A DNA stretch of 64,000 bases from Shewanella sp. Isolate13 (GCF_022398325.1 NZ_JAKEVD010000024.1:1-64000); one strand, 5' to 3'; counted from the first letter of the stretch, positions 49,401-57,109 are shown. The notes: generated by a model not told the origin, from the sequence alone. Numbers and translations: made by a program.

Positions 49401-52126
49401 TTGACTTAACCGATACCAACTTTAGCTTTAAGAGTGATAATGATGCGATAGCCAGCTTTAACGCCATTAACAAGCTTAACGCAAACCGAGAGGGGGTAAC
49501 TCAGGTATGGGTCGAGTACGCCGATGGAGCTGATACGGTTAAATCGGAGAAGGTTGCGGTATTAGTGCAAAGCAAAAAAGTGACAGGGCTTTCTTTCGCT
49601 CAAAGTCAGGTTAGCATCCCTAAAGGGGAGTCTGCGCAGTTTATACTCGAGGCGGCGTTTAGTGATGGTACTACGCTTGATGTAACAAGCTCTGCTGTGT
49701 GGGGGTCAAGTGACCTAGGCGTATTTGCGGTAAGTCGTGGCGTGGTTACGGCAAGTGATACCATTGACTTAACGGTTAAGAGTCAGGCGACATTAACAGC
49801 GACATACGCGGGCATACCGCAGACGTTTGTGGTGACGGTGACGGGGGCAACACTTGAACGCATTACGCTAAGTCCTACTTCAGTGAAGCTCAATCAAAAC
49901 TTGACACAACAGTTGAGTATAAAGGGGTATTACAGTGATGGGGGCGAGTATGGTATTGCTGCGAGTAACTTTAACTGGACATCAAGTGCCGGCTCTCGTG
50001 TCGGTGTGGATACAAATGGTTTAGTGACCGCAAATGCAGAAGGAAATGCCACTATTACTGCAACGGCTAAAACTAACGCAAGTATCTCTGCCAATATCGA
50101 TGTTTATGTGGTGGAGAAGGCGGTAAAGTCGCTTCGTGTTGAGCTAACTAAATCTACTTTCAAAGTGGGCGAGTCACAGGAAATTAAAGTCTGGGCTACC
50201 TATGAAGGGAGCACCGCTGAGGCCGATGTGACTAGTCAGACTATATTTGGTAGTGCAAGTGGTCACGTAGGTATTTTTGCTGGCTACATCACTGGACTGA
50301 CTGAAGGCACGGATAAAATCACCGCTAGTTTTGGTGGGGTGGATAAAGAGCAAAATATTGAAGTAAGTGGAGTGGTTTATACAAGCTTGATATTAATCGC
50401 CGACTCAACAGCGATTGAAAAGGGGGGAACCACGAATTTGACGCTGCAAGCGGTGGGGGTTAATGGCCAGATATATGACTCATTAGACTTAACAAATGTT
50501 GACTGGACTATTGATGAGCCAACAGTTGTCTCAATAACCAATTTGACGCTTTCAGGTTTAACCCCTGGTGACGCAACGCTCTCAGCAAGGTATGAGGGGG
50601 TAGGCAGCAACCAAATTAACATAAACGTCAAAGAGGAAAGATTACAGCTGATGGCTTGGGTTGTTGGCGAACGCACCGTAAGTACAGGGGATACCATTTT
50701 GGCTGCGGGTGATACCGCTTACCTAAAGGTTACTTATGATGGAGTTGCTGTTGACATAAAGGATGTAGAACTTACTGCGTTAAGTGGTGGATCGTTAGCT
50801 TATTTTGACTACTTAACTGGGGAGTTCTTCTCGAAAGATAGCTCTCACTTTCCGGATTGCACACAAAATGGCCGTAGAGCGAGAGATTTAATGTGTATGG
50901 ATGATATATTAGTTAGTTACAATGTGAAATACAAAGGGGAAGAAACGACGTTTACTGTGCCCTTTGTCGGTCTAGCTATCGATAAGATAAAGGTACACCA
51001 ACTCTTCCCTGAGCCAGAAGAGGGGGCAACTGGTGTTGATTTAGTGAATACCACGCGAGCAGAGGTGCCTGTTGGTTCGGCACGCCAATTGTTTGCAACC
51101 ATAACTTATAGTGATGGTACACAGGATGAGCATGTGACAAGCAACAGTCATGGGGGAGGCTTTCTTAAAGTGGTTGGCTATTCTGGTGACGAATGGGAGG
51201 TAGAGGTTTTAAACTACGGTGACAGTTATTATTACAAAGGGGTGGAGCACCTTAGTAAGTACCACTATAGTTTTGGGCAGTTTGCTAAAGAAGACAAAAA
51301 TGGCTGGCTGATAGCAGGTGCTCGTTATAAGGATGGGGCGTTTCTCTCTGAAGCACCGGATATTGGTGATGAGTACGAGATAGGCGTTAGTTTTTCGGAT
51401 CTTTATACCTTTGGCCTTAACCCGGTAGACACGCATGGTGTGCCGAATGCTGGCATACCTAATTATGCAGTAAAATCCCCCGATTTGATGGCACAAGGTT
51501 TGAACAAGAATCAAGATTTAACACAAGTAGATACAGAAACGATTACTATCAAGATTGTTGACCCTGATGAACATGTAAATTCGACTTGGGGGGTGTCTGT
51601 TCCTCAATCAATAGGCGACTTTGTTTTCCACCCGGCTATATCTGGTAAAGAGTACGAAAACGCAACGGGAGTGATTTATCCCTATATTGATAGCAAAAAT
51701 AACATTAGAGCACCTTATATAGGTACATTGGGAGTTGCAGCAGATATTTGTCAACAGGTGTATCCAGAAACACATATAGGCTCACATTATGGGATTGCTG
51801 GGCCGGGACAGATAACAGATGCTTTAGAGTATATTAACGATAACTTTGGGGTATCGGGTGAAGAAAGTATGCAAGTTCATTTTGGATGGCGTGAAACTAT
51901 AGATGATATCGTGTGGACGGACGGGATTAACACTTTAACAGGGAATGTTAATACTAGACTAGGCATATTTTCATCAACAGCTATTGGTTATAATTGGATT
52001 GATGCAACCAAAGTAGCTAATAGACTTGGGGTTCAGTGTGCAGGGTGTTTATCAGGAGAGGCTATCAGCACTAATCCTGAAGTACAGCTAAAAACTGTTC
52101 AGTCGTACCATATGCAATGTAAATAA
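40454..52126 (+). CDS. Giant lipoprotein (3,890 aa) with about 37 bacterial Ig-like (Big_2) repeats
   Basis: The signal peptide ends in the lipobox LAGC (AALAGCGGGD), so the protein is a lipoprotein. From about residue 50 to 3,400 I count roughly 37 tandem Ig-like units of 85-95 aa with the pattern LxPxxxxLxKG, AxYSDGxxxDVTxxVxWxSS, VxxGxVTAxxxGxTxITAxYGG, typical of Big_2 folds in adhesins. The last 450-500 residues are different, aromatic- and cysteine-containing (TQNGRRARDLMCMDD; RLGVQCAGCLSGE), and may be the functional tip. Two G8 tracts lie at 40963-40970 and 42448-42455. It ends the regulator-EAL-OmpA cluster; an adhesin is the likeliest role. Confidence 0.85.
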   Translation: MFINQINRSFHALISLLLVAALAGCGGGDRDFLEDGPDVDPSAPVIASMQLVIGGQTDSITLSPGQETSIAVRVTHEDDSIVYLDPSDVTFEYQRNQSMLTKSSALGDASTEDAPFVIDGFMLKVPFQMDENVAVVAIYGDDRTEPVMVEVHDKVIEHLQLTPAEQMMVKGGESLYRLDAFYVDGSTARLASDVLTGGWLISDAAVAQVDNDYFEALGAGQAVITYELNGVRSNEAIVKVSGEMVTAIDITPTQLDVAKGAKGEIRAMATLSDGSKLDITSSVSWSEHSAIIVDKRGLVMGVAEQANIPLTAAFSGVQSPPALVTVKGADISALVLSPSNATVTLSEQGRSLSLVAQYTDGTALPYTDVVGVVYTLDNDIADVDVNGDVHPKSEGVAVVSAKAQDRHGNWVESNSVALSVTASPLVGITLHADSSYVPQGVFTTLRAMGEYVDGRVEDISSQVNWQSSAPSVLTVADGIAYGTSVGQADVTAYLGGVLSDGVHMAVTDAKLTALSTYFTSPKADADGMVILPVGLRGQAEAMASFSDGSVHVVTDQVTWHSGDDAIVSVDPQGLFTGQAKGEASGYASFSAGGITIDSGKGSIKVTDATPVRLDILPSQVNLVKGLSAKLHAVATYSDGHVADASSAAGLSWTTQDSSIATLSNQGGAMQVQGVGVGSTTIKATWAELEAPALVKVEEKTLTGMTLNPITQTLAKGSKASMQVLGFYSDNSQQNITSSVSDYRSSDNHIVIVDTSGEVSALASGSVTLSASYGGFEATAQLVVPEAKVTALRIGGAASIVAGTTEALSATAIFDDGSELDVTSAAYWQSNASGVIVDAGSVWAKDGSDPSVAITATFGGQQAQKTLSITSATLSSLSLSPSSVHIIEGATQTYTLEATYSDNTKVDVSTQTTWTSSNNIIAGFTPNTAILTASTAGEVTVTATFGGMSAQSVVYIADRTEAVESLRVTPTTTTLPEGGTSAIRVEANYSTDPSVFVDVTAQTAWQVDTDYAVIGEGVVVARKAHSAPITATAIYGGKQAPLIVTITNAMVERLQLTSVNPTLAKGYSTSLVASAFFSNGLVTQPAATDISWTLDSGEGVTISNGVVTATEAGKTATIKAVYQGQSATAVITTSSATLDSVLLTDLSDTPLLHSMLLAKGMSVDAKLLGQLSDGTSVNLEQSKVTYTITGDAVTQSGGTLNANQEGVSDIRASYVDNGQTLTSQVVVMAVSGAEVASITVTTGDVTLVKGMTDTPQAHATLTDGISVDITPNVTWTVADDSVAKFASHHTLVGLAAGKTTYTARFGSKTATANVVVNDTTLTHLSVSPQFTTVTAGQAKGFVATANFNNGTSQELDTEVSWSVSNSNATIDSDGKLTAVSAGSVAVIATLSSDPSQQVQANVTIVERSVQSVNVTLSSSSIAAGQSTSATARVTYTDSTSEDVTSQVAWVSSDPGVALVTNGYIRGLKSGSSGIQATFRGETSTAETLTVSNATVSSVQLTPASVTLAKGYNAPLTLIATYSDNSTAEIPASNVTWSVDSGEGVTISAGVVTATEVGKIAIIKAVYQGQSATAAITTSGAIIDSIELLDVATDKPLASTVLPVGGTHNLKVVASLSDGSVQPLTSGVAYQTSDDTVATIASDGAITALKEGVANISASYASDGQTFTSNATIINVTGASVKSIAIVPDFNPTGYRIAGLEYGVSVQAVLMDSTTVNITSLVTWQSSDETVASVINARGMFEAKKGGESDITAHYAGFSDTLNVKVIDARLTSLDVTPTMQSLSVGSTQQYQAIAHYSNGAAVNVTDQVSWSSVPSSMATIDASTGLARAVSIGSVSVTAAKGGISTSVPLTVNDKPVQSIQISANSTSLPEGQDASLTAVVTYTDGSQEVNRAQDVLWVSSEPLNGVVKNGQFYALAKGDTDLTATFRGKTSNVLTMNITDATLSSLTLTPTTSSVAAGQTQRYALMGTYTNGQQHDVTSLATWVVTAKDGSATTIASMATKGEVSTNTSGEVLVTVTVGALSTDAGLTITNKSVKQVVFNQGQDIVLKKGDTATPEVTVIYSDGTSSTAVSTDRNLTFRATTAIPTVAEFDMTNKGQINTFSEGKAQAWVVYQSGADAFISEKVDVVVTGKVVRSIAFTQTPPALPKGTQGSFVLEATYSDGTTAEVTHNAIWVSSDTDKVTVLNGEVTASRTNTGDSTITANYEGKTATHTMTVSGATLTHVTLDVNSMQLHQGLTKGLTLTAYYTDGSTQEQTTTASWSSADNTLASVSQGTVTGVAQGSTIITATLNGETVSADVFVIERSVDRIETQIGAMVINKGASTTFDVYAYYEGDTTTAVNVTNQAEISVDTNVAYVTNGQIYGHAQGTTNLNAIFKGKQATEVKDFTVADKAILGLQLTPATQTLPKGVSGTYTLTAIYTDHTTEVIDNTGATWSIVPDGITGMVPTSVTVNQGEVTANEDSGVATVKVAYQGVEATAQVTTTNATLESIVLMDVSKGAPLKPMTLHHGQAHYLLAVNGLYSDGSSAALTTGVTYKQDGDAVVLANLGGHGMYVNDHRTTDASLVYAEYTPAGGETLGTARVPVTVTGAQAASLSIVPSFDASQDLMKGLSYSLKAIAALDDGTQVDVTSIVNWQSSNSAIGEMSNVTKGQLNTKADGGITITASYGTYNDAIAVTVADVTLQSITLTPANQSMDVGQHQRYHALGHYDSGVTLDITNQVSWSSSDSAVATINNQGDVNAVAPGVITVHASKDGIDGQTNLTVKVVGEVTSVHIELSQAHSLAIGESAPLNALIYFKDGANNDYDAAKRVYWKVEDPSIGYVMDGVWYARAVGNTVVTAAFGGITSNEESVHVNTAAVTSLAMTPSSKVDLAKGRTYQLAVEATYTNGGTVIQTDAANWSTTDNAVVSVSQEGLVTAVGNGTDSTVTITASFGGKTASVEVEVTSAVTDSLELNGNAAITLNQGESLALPTLWRHSDNSTKAIDLTDTNFSFKSDNDAIASFNAINKLNANREGVTQVWVEYADGADTVKSEKVAVLVQSKKVTGLSFAQSQVSIPKGESAQFILEAAFSDGTTLDVTSSAVWGSSDLGVFAVSRGVVTASDTIDLTVKSQATLTATYAGIPQTFVVTVTGATLERITLSPTSVKLNQNLTQQLSIKGYYSDGGEYGIAASNFNWTSSAGSRVGVDTNGLVTANAEGNATITATAKTNASISANIDVYVVEKAVKSLRVELTKSTFKVGESQEIKVWATYEGSTAEADVTSQTIFGSASGHVGIFAGYITGLTEGTDKITASFGGVDKEQNIEVSGVVYTSLILIADSTAIEKGGTTNLTLQAVGVNGQIYDSLDLTNVDWTIDEPTVVSITNLTLSGLTPGDATLSARYEGVGSNQININVKEERLQLMAWVVGERTVSTGDTILAAGDTAYLKVTYDGVAVDIKDVELTALSGGSLAYFDYLTGEFFSKDSSHFPDCTQNGRRARDLMCMDDILVSYNVKYKGEETTFTVPFVGLAIDKIKVHQLFPEPEEGATGVDLVNTTRAEVPVGSARQLFATITYSDGTQDEHVTSNSHGGGFLKVVGYSGDEWEVEVLNYGDSYYYKGVEHLSKYHYSFGQFAKEDKNGWLIAGARYKDGAFLSEAPDIGDEYEIGVSFSDLYTFGLNPVDTHGVPNAGIPNYAVKSPDLMAQGLNKNQDLTQVDTETITIKIVDPDEHVNSTWGVSVPQSIGDFVFHPAISGKEYENATGVIYPYIDSKNNIRAPYIGTLGVAADICQQVYPETHIGSHYGIAGPGQITDALEYINDNFGVSGEESMQVHFGWRETIDDIVWTDGINTLTGNVNTRLGIFSSTAIGYNWIDATKVANRLGVQCAGCLSGEAISTNPEVQLKTVQSYHMQCK

Positions 52127-52339
52127 GTGTTCTCGTGACAACAGATTTGCGTTAAGGCTCGAACGAAACTGGCATTAGTCAATTCGCACCCGTTGTGCCC
52201 AATCATTGGGCGCATCAGGTGCGGATGAACTAAGTCAACGCTTAATGTGCCTGATTCTGGCGTAGGGAGAACCGAGCTGAACTAATACTTTTGGACATCT
52301 CGTTAAGTGAGTAAATTAGCACAAAAGTGGGAGGGAGCT

Positions 52340-52522
52340 GAACTTAACCTTTATGAATAACAACTTTACAGCTGACGCTCTTGAGCTGAGAAAAAAACAA
52401 GCACCACATAGAGAAGCAGAATTGGCAGCGTAAGGGGCTAGGCTTAAACGTCAACTTGCCGAGCAAGCTGACTATATGGCCATCTTAAAAAAGGCGGCTG
52501 TAGATCCAACCTGTACTGGATA
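52340..52522 (+). pseudogene. IS3-family OrfA remnant
   Basis: The 405-bp gap after the giant gene holds a decayed orfA tail: RLKRQLAEQADYMAILKKAA is the coiled-coil end of IS3 OrfA proteins, preceded by an ELRKKQAPHREAELAA-like piece and interrupted by stops. The first 200 bp of the gap (52127-52330) shows no gene, only short inverted words such as GGTGCG / CGCACC. Confidence 0.5.
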
Positions 52523-52531
52523 AGATCAATG

Positions 52532-53446
52532 CTAATTTTCCTCCATCAACTGCTCATAACATTCCAATACACTGCCGTAACTTAATAAAATCAGGTGTGT
52601 CGGAACCAAATAACCCAGCCACTCGTACTCGCTATTAACGTGCTTAACCCTTGGTTGTTCAGTTCCTCCTTTCGTAACTAAATTAGGCTCCAGCTGTGAA
52701 ACAATCAGTGAGTTTAAAATGTCACCATATAAACGGAAATACGTGTACTGAGGAATGCGTTCTAATTTGAATAACTCTTCCACCCACATTTTAAGAAACG
52801 TGATAAACACATCTTTTCGTGTCGAATGGAATGCAGACAAAAAGACCACCTCATCATCATCGTTAAGGCCAAGAGAAGCCAGTGTGTTGACCTTTTCGTA
52901 TTTCATATGATCAAAATAACCTCGAAGCCTATCAACACTCATTACATGAAACCCTAGCTGCCCATAAAAATGCCTATCATGCCGAACAAGCAACGTGTAG
53001 TTGAACGTGCTGTGATCTAAGACTTGCTGTGCATTCACATGGATATGCTGTGCCCTGTTTTCATAAATAGCGTCTTGCAACGTCAGTGCCGCCAGTGGTA
53101 TTTTCTCAACACGCTCATATAGCAGTGCGCTACCATCCGTGTTGTCATAACAATAGTCAAAGCCGAATCGGCGTACATTCCATCGTCTTTTAATAGTCGC
53201 ATCCAAAAACTTCAAGCTGCGCTTACAATGCTGGCACAGCTCAATGAGCGCATCACGACAATCCAGTATCAATAACGCCTTTGCTTGCTTTTTGATGTTT
53301 GGTGTGACTTTACCACTTTCCCAGCGATGGTAAGCAATAGTAGTGACAGCAGCAAAATCGATATCTGCGTTCAAGCGCTCAACCATTTTCTGTTGTGTGA
53401 GGCCGTTCTTTATTCGATAGTTCTTTAAAATCTCGCCAAATTCCAT
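52532..53446 (-). CDS. XRE-type helix-turn-helix protein of unknown role
   Basis: An N-terminal XRE/Cro HTH (FGEILKNYRIKNGLTQQKMVERLNADIDFAAVTTIAYHRWESGKVTP) takes about 55 residues. The remaining 250 aa contain cysteines (DCRDALIELCQHCKRSL), basic and aromatic stretches (RRWNVRRFGFDYCYDN) and strands such as YTLLVRHDRHFYGQLGFHVM, which might be an acetyltransferase-like fold but lack a clear acetyl-CoA loop. I do not recognise this second domain. ATG 53446 is preferred. It is flanked by IS debris on both sides, consistent with separate acquisition. Confidence 0.65.
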   Translation of the reverse strand: MEFGEILKNYRIKNGLTQQKMVERLNADIDFAAVTTIAYHRWESGKVTPNIKKQAKALLILDCRDALIELCQHCKRSLKFLDATIKRRWNVRRFGFDYCYDNTDGSALLYERVEKIPLAALTLQDAIYENRAQHIHVNAQQVLDHSTFNYTLLVRHDRHFYGQLGFHVMSVDRLRGYFDHMKYEKVNTLASLGLNDDDEVVFLSAFHSTRKDVFITFLKMWVEELFKLERIPQYTYFRLYGDILNSLIVSQLEPNLVTKGGTEQPRVKHVNSEYEWLGYLVPTHLILLSYGSVLECYEQLMEEN

Positions 53447-53739
53447 TTTCAAAAATCCTGTATGCTAATTACCTAGCCAATGCCTCTGCTTTTGGGTTCG
53501 TTAATAATTTATGTTTAGCTGCTTATTTTGATACACCTTCTATTCTCCTCCACTGTAAATAAAAGATGTCTAATGATTTTGAGGAGAGAGTAATCACCAG
53601 TTTCGACCCTAAGGCAAGAGTTAGTCAAGGTTTGTAATTCATATAAGTGCTCAAAATCATCGACATCTACAGCATCTTCAATGTTGGTCGGGTGGTCTTA
53701 TCAGTCTAGAAACCTTTGCTCTGTGAAATGGTGTTGTTT

Positions 53740-54201
53740 AAAACGAGAGGTAAAGGGCGAAAGGTCAACGTAGTACGACAACCGACTGCCACATAACGCT
53801 CAATGGACTTATGAATTGACGGCAAAAGAGCCTTATGAGTTGGTGAGCAATCTAACAATGGAAGCGATGCCGCCCAAGAAGGTGGAAAATCTTTACCAAA
53901 AGCGAATGCAGATTGAAGAGACTTTTAGGGACTTAAAATGTCTGGCTTACGGATTTGGTTTACGCCATAGCCGAACATGTGATGCGGCAAGAATGGATAT
54001 CCTGCCGATAGTCTTGCTGGTGCAATTGGTATTTTGGTGGGTTGGATATTTGGTGGAGTACAGCAATTGCAACAACACTTCCAGACTAATACGGTGAAGA
54101 AACGTAATGTACTATCGATAGTACGAATGGGAAAAGAGCTGATGCGACGGCGAGACAGATCCCCAATGTCAGTCGATGACCTACTCAATGCAGTCAGGTA
54201 G
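53740..54201 (+). pseudogene. IS4-family transposase C-terminal fragment
   Basis: The readable stretch KVENLYQKRMQIEETFRDLKCLAYGFGLRHSRT carries the YREK-like and catalytic Glu region of IS4 transposases, followed by DILPIVLLVQLVFWWVG. After a frameshift the end continues as TVKKRNVLSIVRMGKELMR and DDLLNAVR with a stop near 54201. Upstream pieces (GKGRKVNVVRQPT) are broken by a stop. The N-terminal two thirds are missing. Confidence 0.75.
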
Positions 54202-54482
54202 CTGGCAGAGTTATCACTTATTCACGGCTGCTGGGGATATAAATTATGAGGGGATCCTAAATGATTGTATTTACTTAGTCGTGTGTCTAGAAGTAGTGGG
54301 ATGGGTTAAAATATTAATATTTTCAATAAGTTAAATTGTTAAGTCCTCGCCAGAAACATCTCCGTCACATTTTAATTAACAATAACCCTTATTAATATGT
54401 AATAAGGTGTCTCGTAGCTTATATTCAAATTTGTAACCTTAAAAATCAAAGAAAGAATGTTATCAGCTACATCATTAAAACT

Positions 54483-55529
54483 ATGAAACAAAGCTCTATT
54501 TTCAAAATTGATCTGAATATTGGCTTTCGTAAGCCCTTAGTTCTGCTAGCCATTAGCTCAATTGTACTTTCAACACTGTCTCATGCTGGGCATTTACCAC
54601 GTTTAAAAGGCAAAACGATGGGCAATACCTACCGTGTTATCTGGGTAGGTGATCACAAAGACGTAGAGCATATGATTGATATTCGTAATCAAGTTGAAGA
54701 ACACCTCACCGAGGTTAACAAGTCAATGTCGACCTGGGATAGACATTCAGAGCTAAGCCTAATTAATCATTCTACTCAAACCAATAATATCAAGCTTTCG
54801 CCAGTACTAACCAAAGTCGTGACTGAAGCTATACGCCTTGGTGAATTAACTAAGGGCACATTAGACGTCACCGTCGACCCACTTGTTCAACTTTGGGGAT
54901 TCGGCGCAAACTCACAAGCGCCTACGAAGCCGAGCATGGATGAGATAAAACAAGCCATGACTAAGGTTGGTATCGGCAAAATCACCATCAATGGCCATCA
55001 ACTAACACGTGAGCATAATGAGGTTCGCATTAATTTATCAGCCATAGCTAAGGGGTATGCGGTCGATGCCATCGCCGAGGTGCTAAAGAAAAACGATATC
55101 AACAACTTTCTGATTGATATTGGTGGCGAAGTAAAAGTGAGTGGCACCAAAAGGAACCAACCTTGGGTTGTGGGCATTGAAAAGCCAGCAGCTGATGCAG
55201 CAAGCCCTATGGTGGCTTTAGAGTTAACCGATAAAGCGATAGCGACATCTGGAGATTATCGCAATTACTTTAAACAAGACGGTCAACACATCTCTCACAT
55301 CATAGACCCCAAAACCGGCCAACCTACACCGCATCAGGTGGTGTCTACCACAGTTATTCATGATTCATGTATGACTGCGGACGGGTTAGCCACCGCTTTG
55401 ATGATTATGCCGATCAAGGATTCGTTAGCATTAGCAGAAAGGATGACGCTGCCGGTGATGATTATTGAAAACCACTCGAACGAGCTGGTTATTCATGAAT
55501 CATCAGCCTTTAAGCAGTACCGGCCTTAA
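54483..55529 (+). CDS. apbE: ApbE-family FAD:protein FMN transferase
   Basis: ApbE attaches FMN covalently to Thr/Ser of exported or membrane redox proteins. An N-terminal signal or anchor helix (LVLLAISSIVLSTLSHA) precedes the ApbE core: KGKTMGNTYRVIW, STWDRHSELSLIN, GTLDVTVDPLVQLWGFG, INLSAIAKGYAVDAIAEVL, FLIDIGGEVKVSG, ATSGDYRNYF and the metal-site MTADGLATALMIMP. The length, 348 aa, is typical. The next gene, 66 bp downstream on the same strand, encodes a dihaem lipoprotein with a possible flavinylation motif, an attractive substrate. Confidence 0.92.
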   Translation: MKQSSIFKIDLNIGFRKPLVLLAISSIVLSTLSHAGHLPRLKGKTMGNTYRVIWVGDHKDVEHMIDIRNQVEEHLTEVNKSMSTWDRHSELSLINHSTQTNNIKLSPVLTKVVTEAIRLGELTKGTLDVTVDPLVQLWGFGANSQAPTKPSMDEIKQAMTKVGIGKITINGHQLTREHNEVRINLSAIAKGYAVDAIAEVLKKNDINNFLIDIGGEVKVSGTKRNQPWVVGIEKPAADAASPMVALELTDKAIATSGDYRNYFKQDGQHISHIIDPKTGQPTPHQVVSTTVIHDSCMTADGLATALMIMPIKDSLALAERMTLPVMIIENHSNELVIHESSAFKQYRP

Positions 55530-55595
55530 CTAGTAAGAACCAGAAATTGGGTGAATAAAAACTAATTGCATAGCAAATATGCTAACAAAGGAAAT

Positions 55596-56837
55596 ATGAT
55601 GAAAAAAACGTTTAAACTAAGCCTTGTATGCGCTTCTATTTTCGCATTAACCGCATGTGGTAGTGATGATACCGATACAACGCACCTAGAAGAACAAATT
55701 CAAACACTTGAAGCTCAAAATGACAAGCTAACTAAAGAAAAAGCTAGCGTGCAATCAGAGTCAGATCAATATCGCAATCAAGCAGCTGAACTAACGGCAA
55801 CGAACAACCAACTACAAGAAAAAGCAGTTGGTTATATCAGCAACTTCCAGGAGCAATGTGCTGAAGTTGGCATTACCTTTGACTATGAAAATCCAAATCC
55901 GGAAAACCCATATATCAACAATGGTAAAACGCCAGAGCTACTAATGGCGCGCTCATATTCAATCGTCAACTCAATGCCAAACCAGCCTAATAATCATGAA
56001 GGCCGTGACAATAGTACATGTACTAACTGCCACTCTGAGCAAGTACCTGACAAGCATTTCGGCGAAAACTGCACCAGTTGTCACAATTTTGCCGAACCAG
56101 AGCCAACTGACCCTGTAACCCCAACGGAACCTGGTGCACCAGGCAACCCAACTCACCCTGCCGATGGTAATTGGGACGGTTTAACAGGTGCATCAGCCCC
56201 TTCAACCTTCTATTACAATACTGATGGTGCATCATTTGTGAACGCGGAGTACCTTAACACGCGCCTTGGTAAGCAAAACACCTTCTATGAGTGGAAAGAA
56301 TCAAGCGATGGTACAAGCGATGTCAAGTCAGCATGCGGTCTTGCAAATCGCGAGCACATCACCACTATGTTCCCTAACGATGGAAAACCATATGAGCTAG
56401 CTGAGTACAAGAACTTTAAAGGTGCAGCAACCTTCATTACCCAACGTAAAGAAAATGGTGAATCAATTGCAAGTGCAGCAACATTCGGCCCAGGTATGCA
56501 TAAAGGTGAAGATGGCGAGTTCTATGTGACCATGCTTATTGGTAAGAATAACACCTGTAAAAATCTAGTTAATAACAGCAAAGGCGAAATCCACTACTAC
56601 GAGTTCGATACACGCTCGAATGTGAAGCTCGGTTCACCAGAATTAGGAGCTCGTAACGCTGGTGCGCGTATTCAAGTTTCAACTGACTACGCACAGTCTC
56701 AACTAAATAGCTTTGACTGGTCCACCCCTGTTTATGGTGCAAATGGTGAAGCATTTGACCCTACAGCAGTTGATTGGAACACTGTTGGTGCATGTTCACT
56801 AACACTCAAAGTCGAAGTTATTTATCCTTTAGGTTAA
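55596..56837 (+). CDS. Dihaem lipoprotein with possible FMN-attachment motif
   Basis: The lipobox LTAC (Cys21) gives a lipoprotein. Residues 28-77 form a heptad-rich coiled coil. Two c-type haem motifs follow, CTNCH (142-146) and CTSCH (159-163), then a Pro/Thr linker. At 194-203 the sequence DGLTGASAPS fits the ApbE target pattern DGx(S/T)GA(S/T)xxS, with Ser200 as candidate FMN acceptor. The last 200 residues (AATFITQRKENGESIASAATFG ... KGEIHYYEFD) recall a flavin split-barrel but are not assigned. ATG 55596 or 55599 follows AAAGGAA. Role inferred: ApbE-matured extracytoplasmic electron-transfer protein. Confidence 0.75.
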   Translation: MMKKTFKLSLVCASIFALTACGSDDTDTTHLEEQIQTLEAQNDKLTKEKASVQSESDQYRNQAAELTATNNQLQEKAVGYISNFQEQCAEVGITFDYENPNPENPYINNGKTPELLMARSYSIVNSMPNQPNNHEGRDNSTCTNCHSEQVPDKHFGENCTSCHNFAEPEPTDPVTPTEPGAPGNPTHPADGNWDGLTGASAPSTFYYNTDGASFVNAEYLNTRLGKQNTFYEWKESSDGTSDVKSACGLANREHITTMFPNDGKPYELAEYKNFKGAATFITQRKENGESIASAATFGPGMHKGEDGEFYVTMLIGKNNTCKNLVNNSKGEIHYYEFDTRSNVKLGSPELGARNAGARIQVSTDYAQSQLNSFDWSTPVYGANGEAFDPTAVDWNTVGACSLTLKVEVIYPLG

Positions 56838-57109
56838 GTTTCTCTAGCCTACCTCATTAGAGACATTTGTTGACATTTTCCCCCACTTGAGTCGTGGGGG
56901 ATTCCCATTACTAGGGCGCACGCTAAATTGCTTTAGGCCGAAGGTTTTATTTTAATGTATAGTATCGATGTTATACATCGGTGCACTGCACTCAATATGG
57001 TATTAAGAGAAGTGGGCTGGCATATTGCCATGTTGTTTATGGAGGAGCTCTACTGAACGAGGTCCACTCCACCTTGGACTGGCCTCTGAACCCTAGGGAT
57101 TTTACAGTC
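56838..57109. other. Non-coding stretch with IS200/IS605-like hairpin
   Basis: TCCCCCAC / GTGGGGGA (56879-56886 and 56894-56901) followed by ATTCCC resembles the end hairpin of IS200/IS605 elements. No tnpA or tnpB frame is left. The remaining bases hold only short inverted words (ATGTATA near 56955 with TATACAT near 56972). Confidence 0.4.

Noticed and set aside
40454..52126. CAGC in the giant protein's C-terminus as a haem site, and many long reverse-strand ORFs inside the gene
   Set aside because: The motif is CAGCL, without the histidine of CxxCH. The reverse-strand frames (for example 42676-43107, 46741-47049) arise from the repetitive coding bias and have no start context or family.
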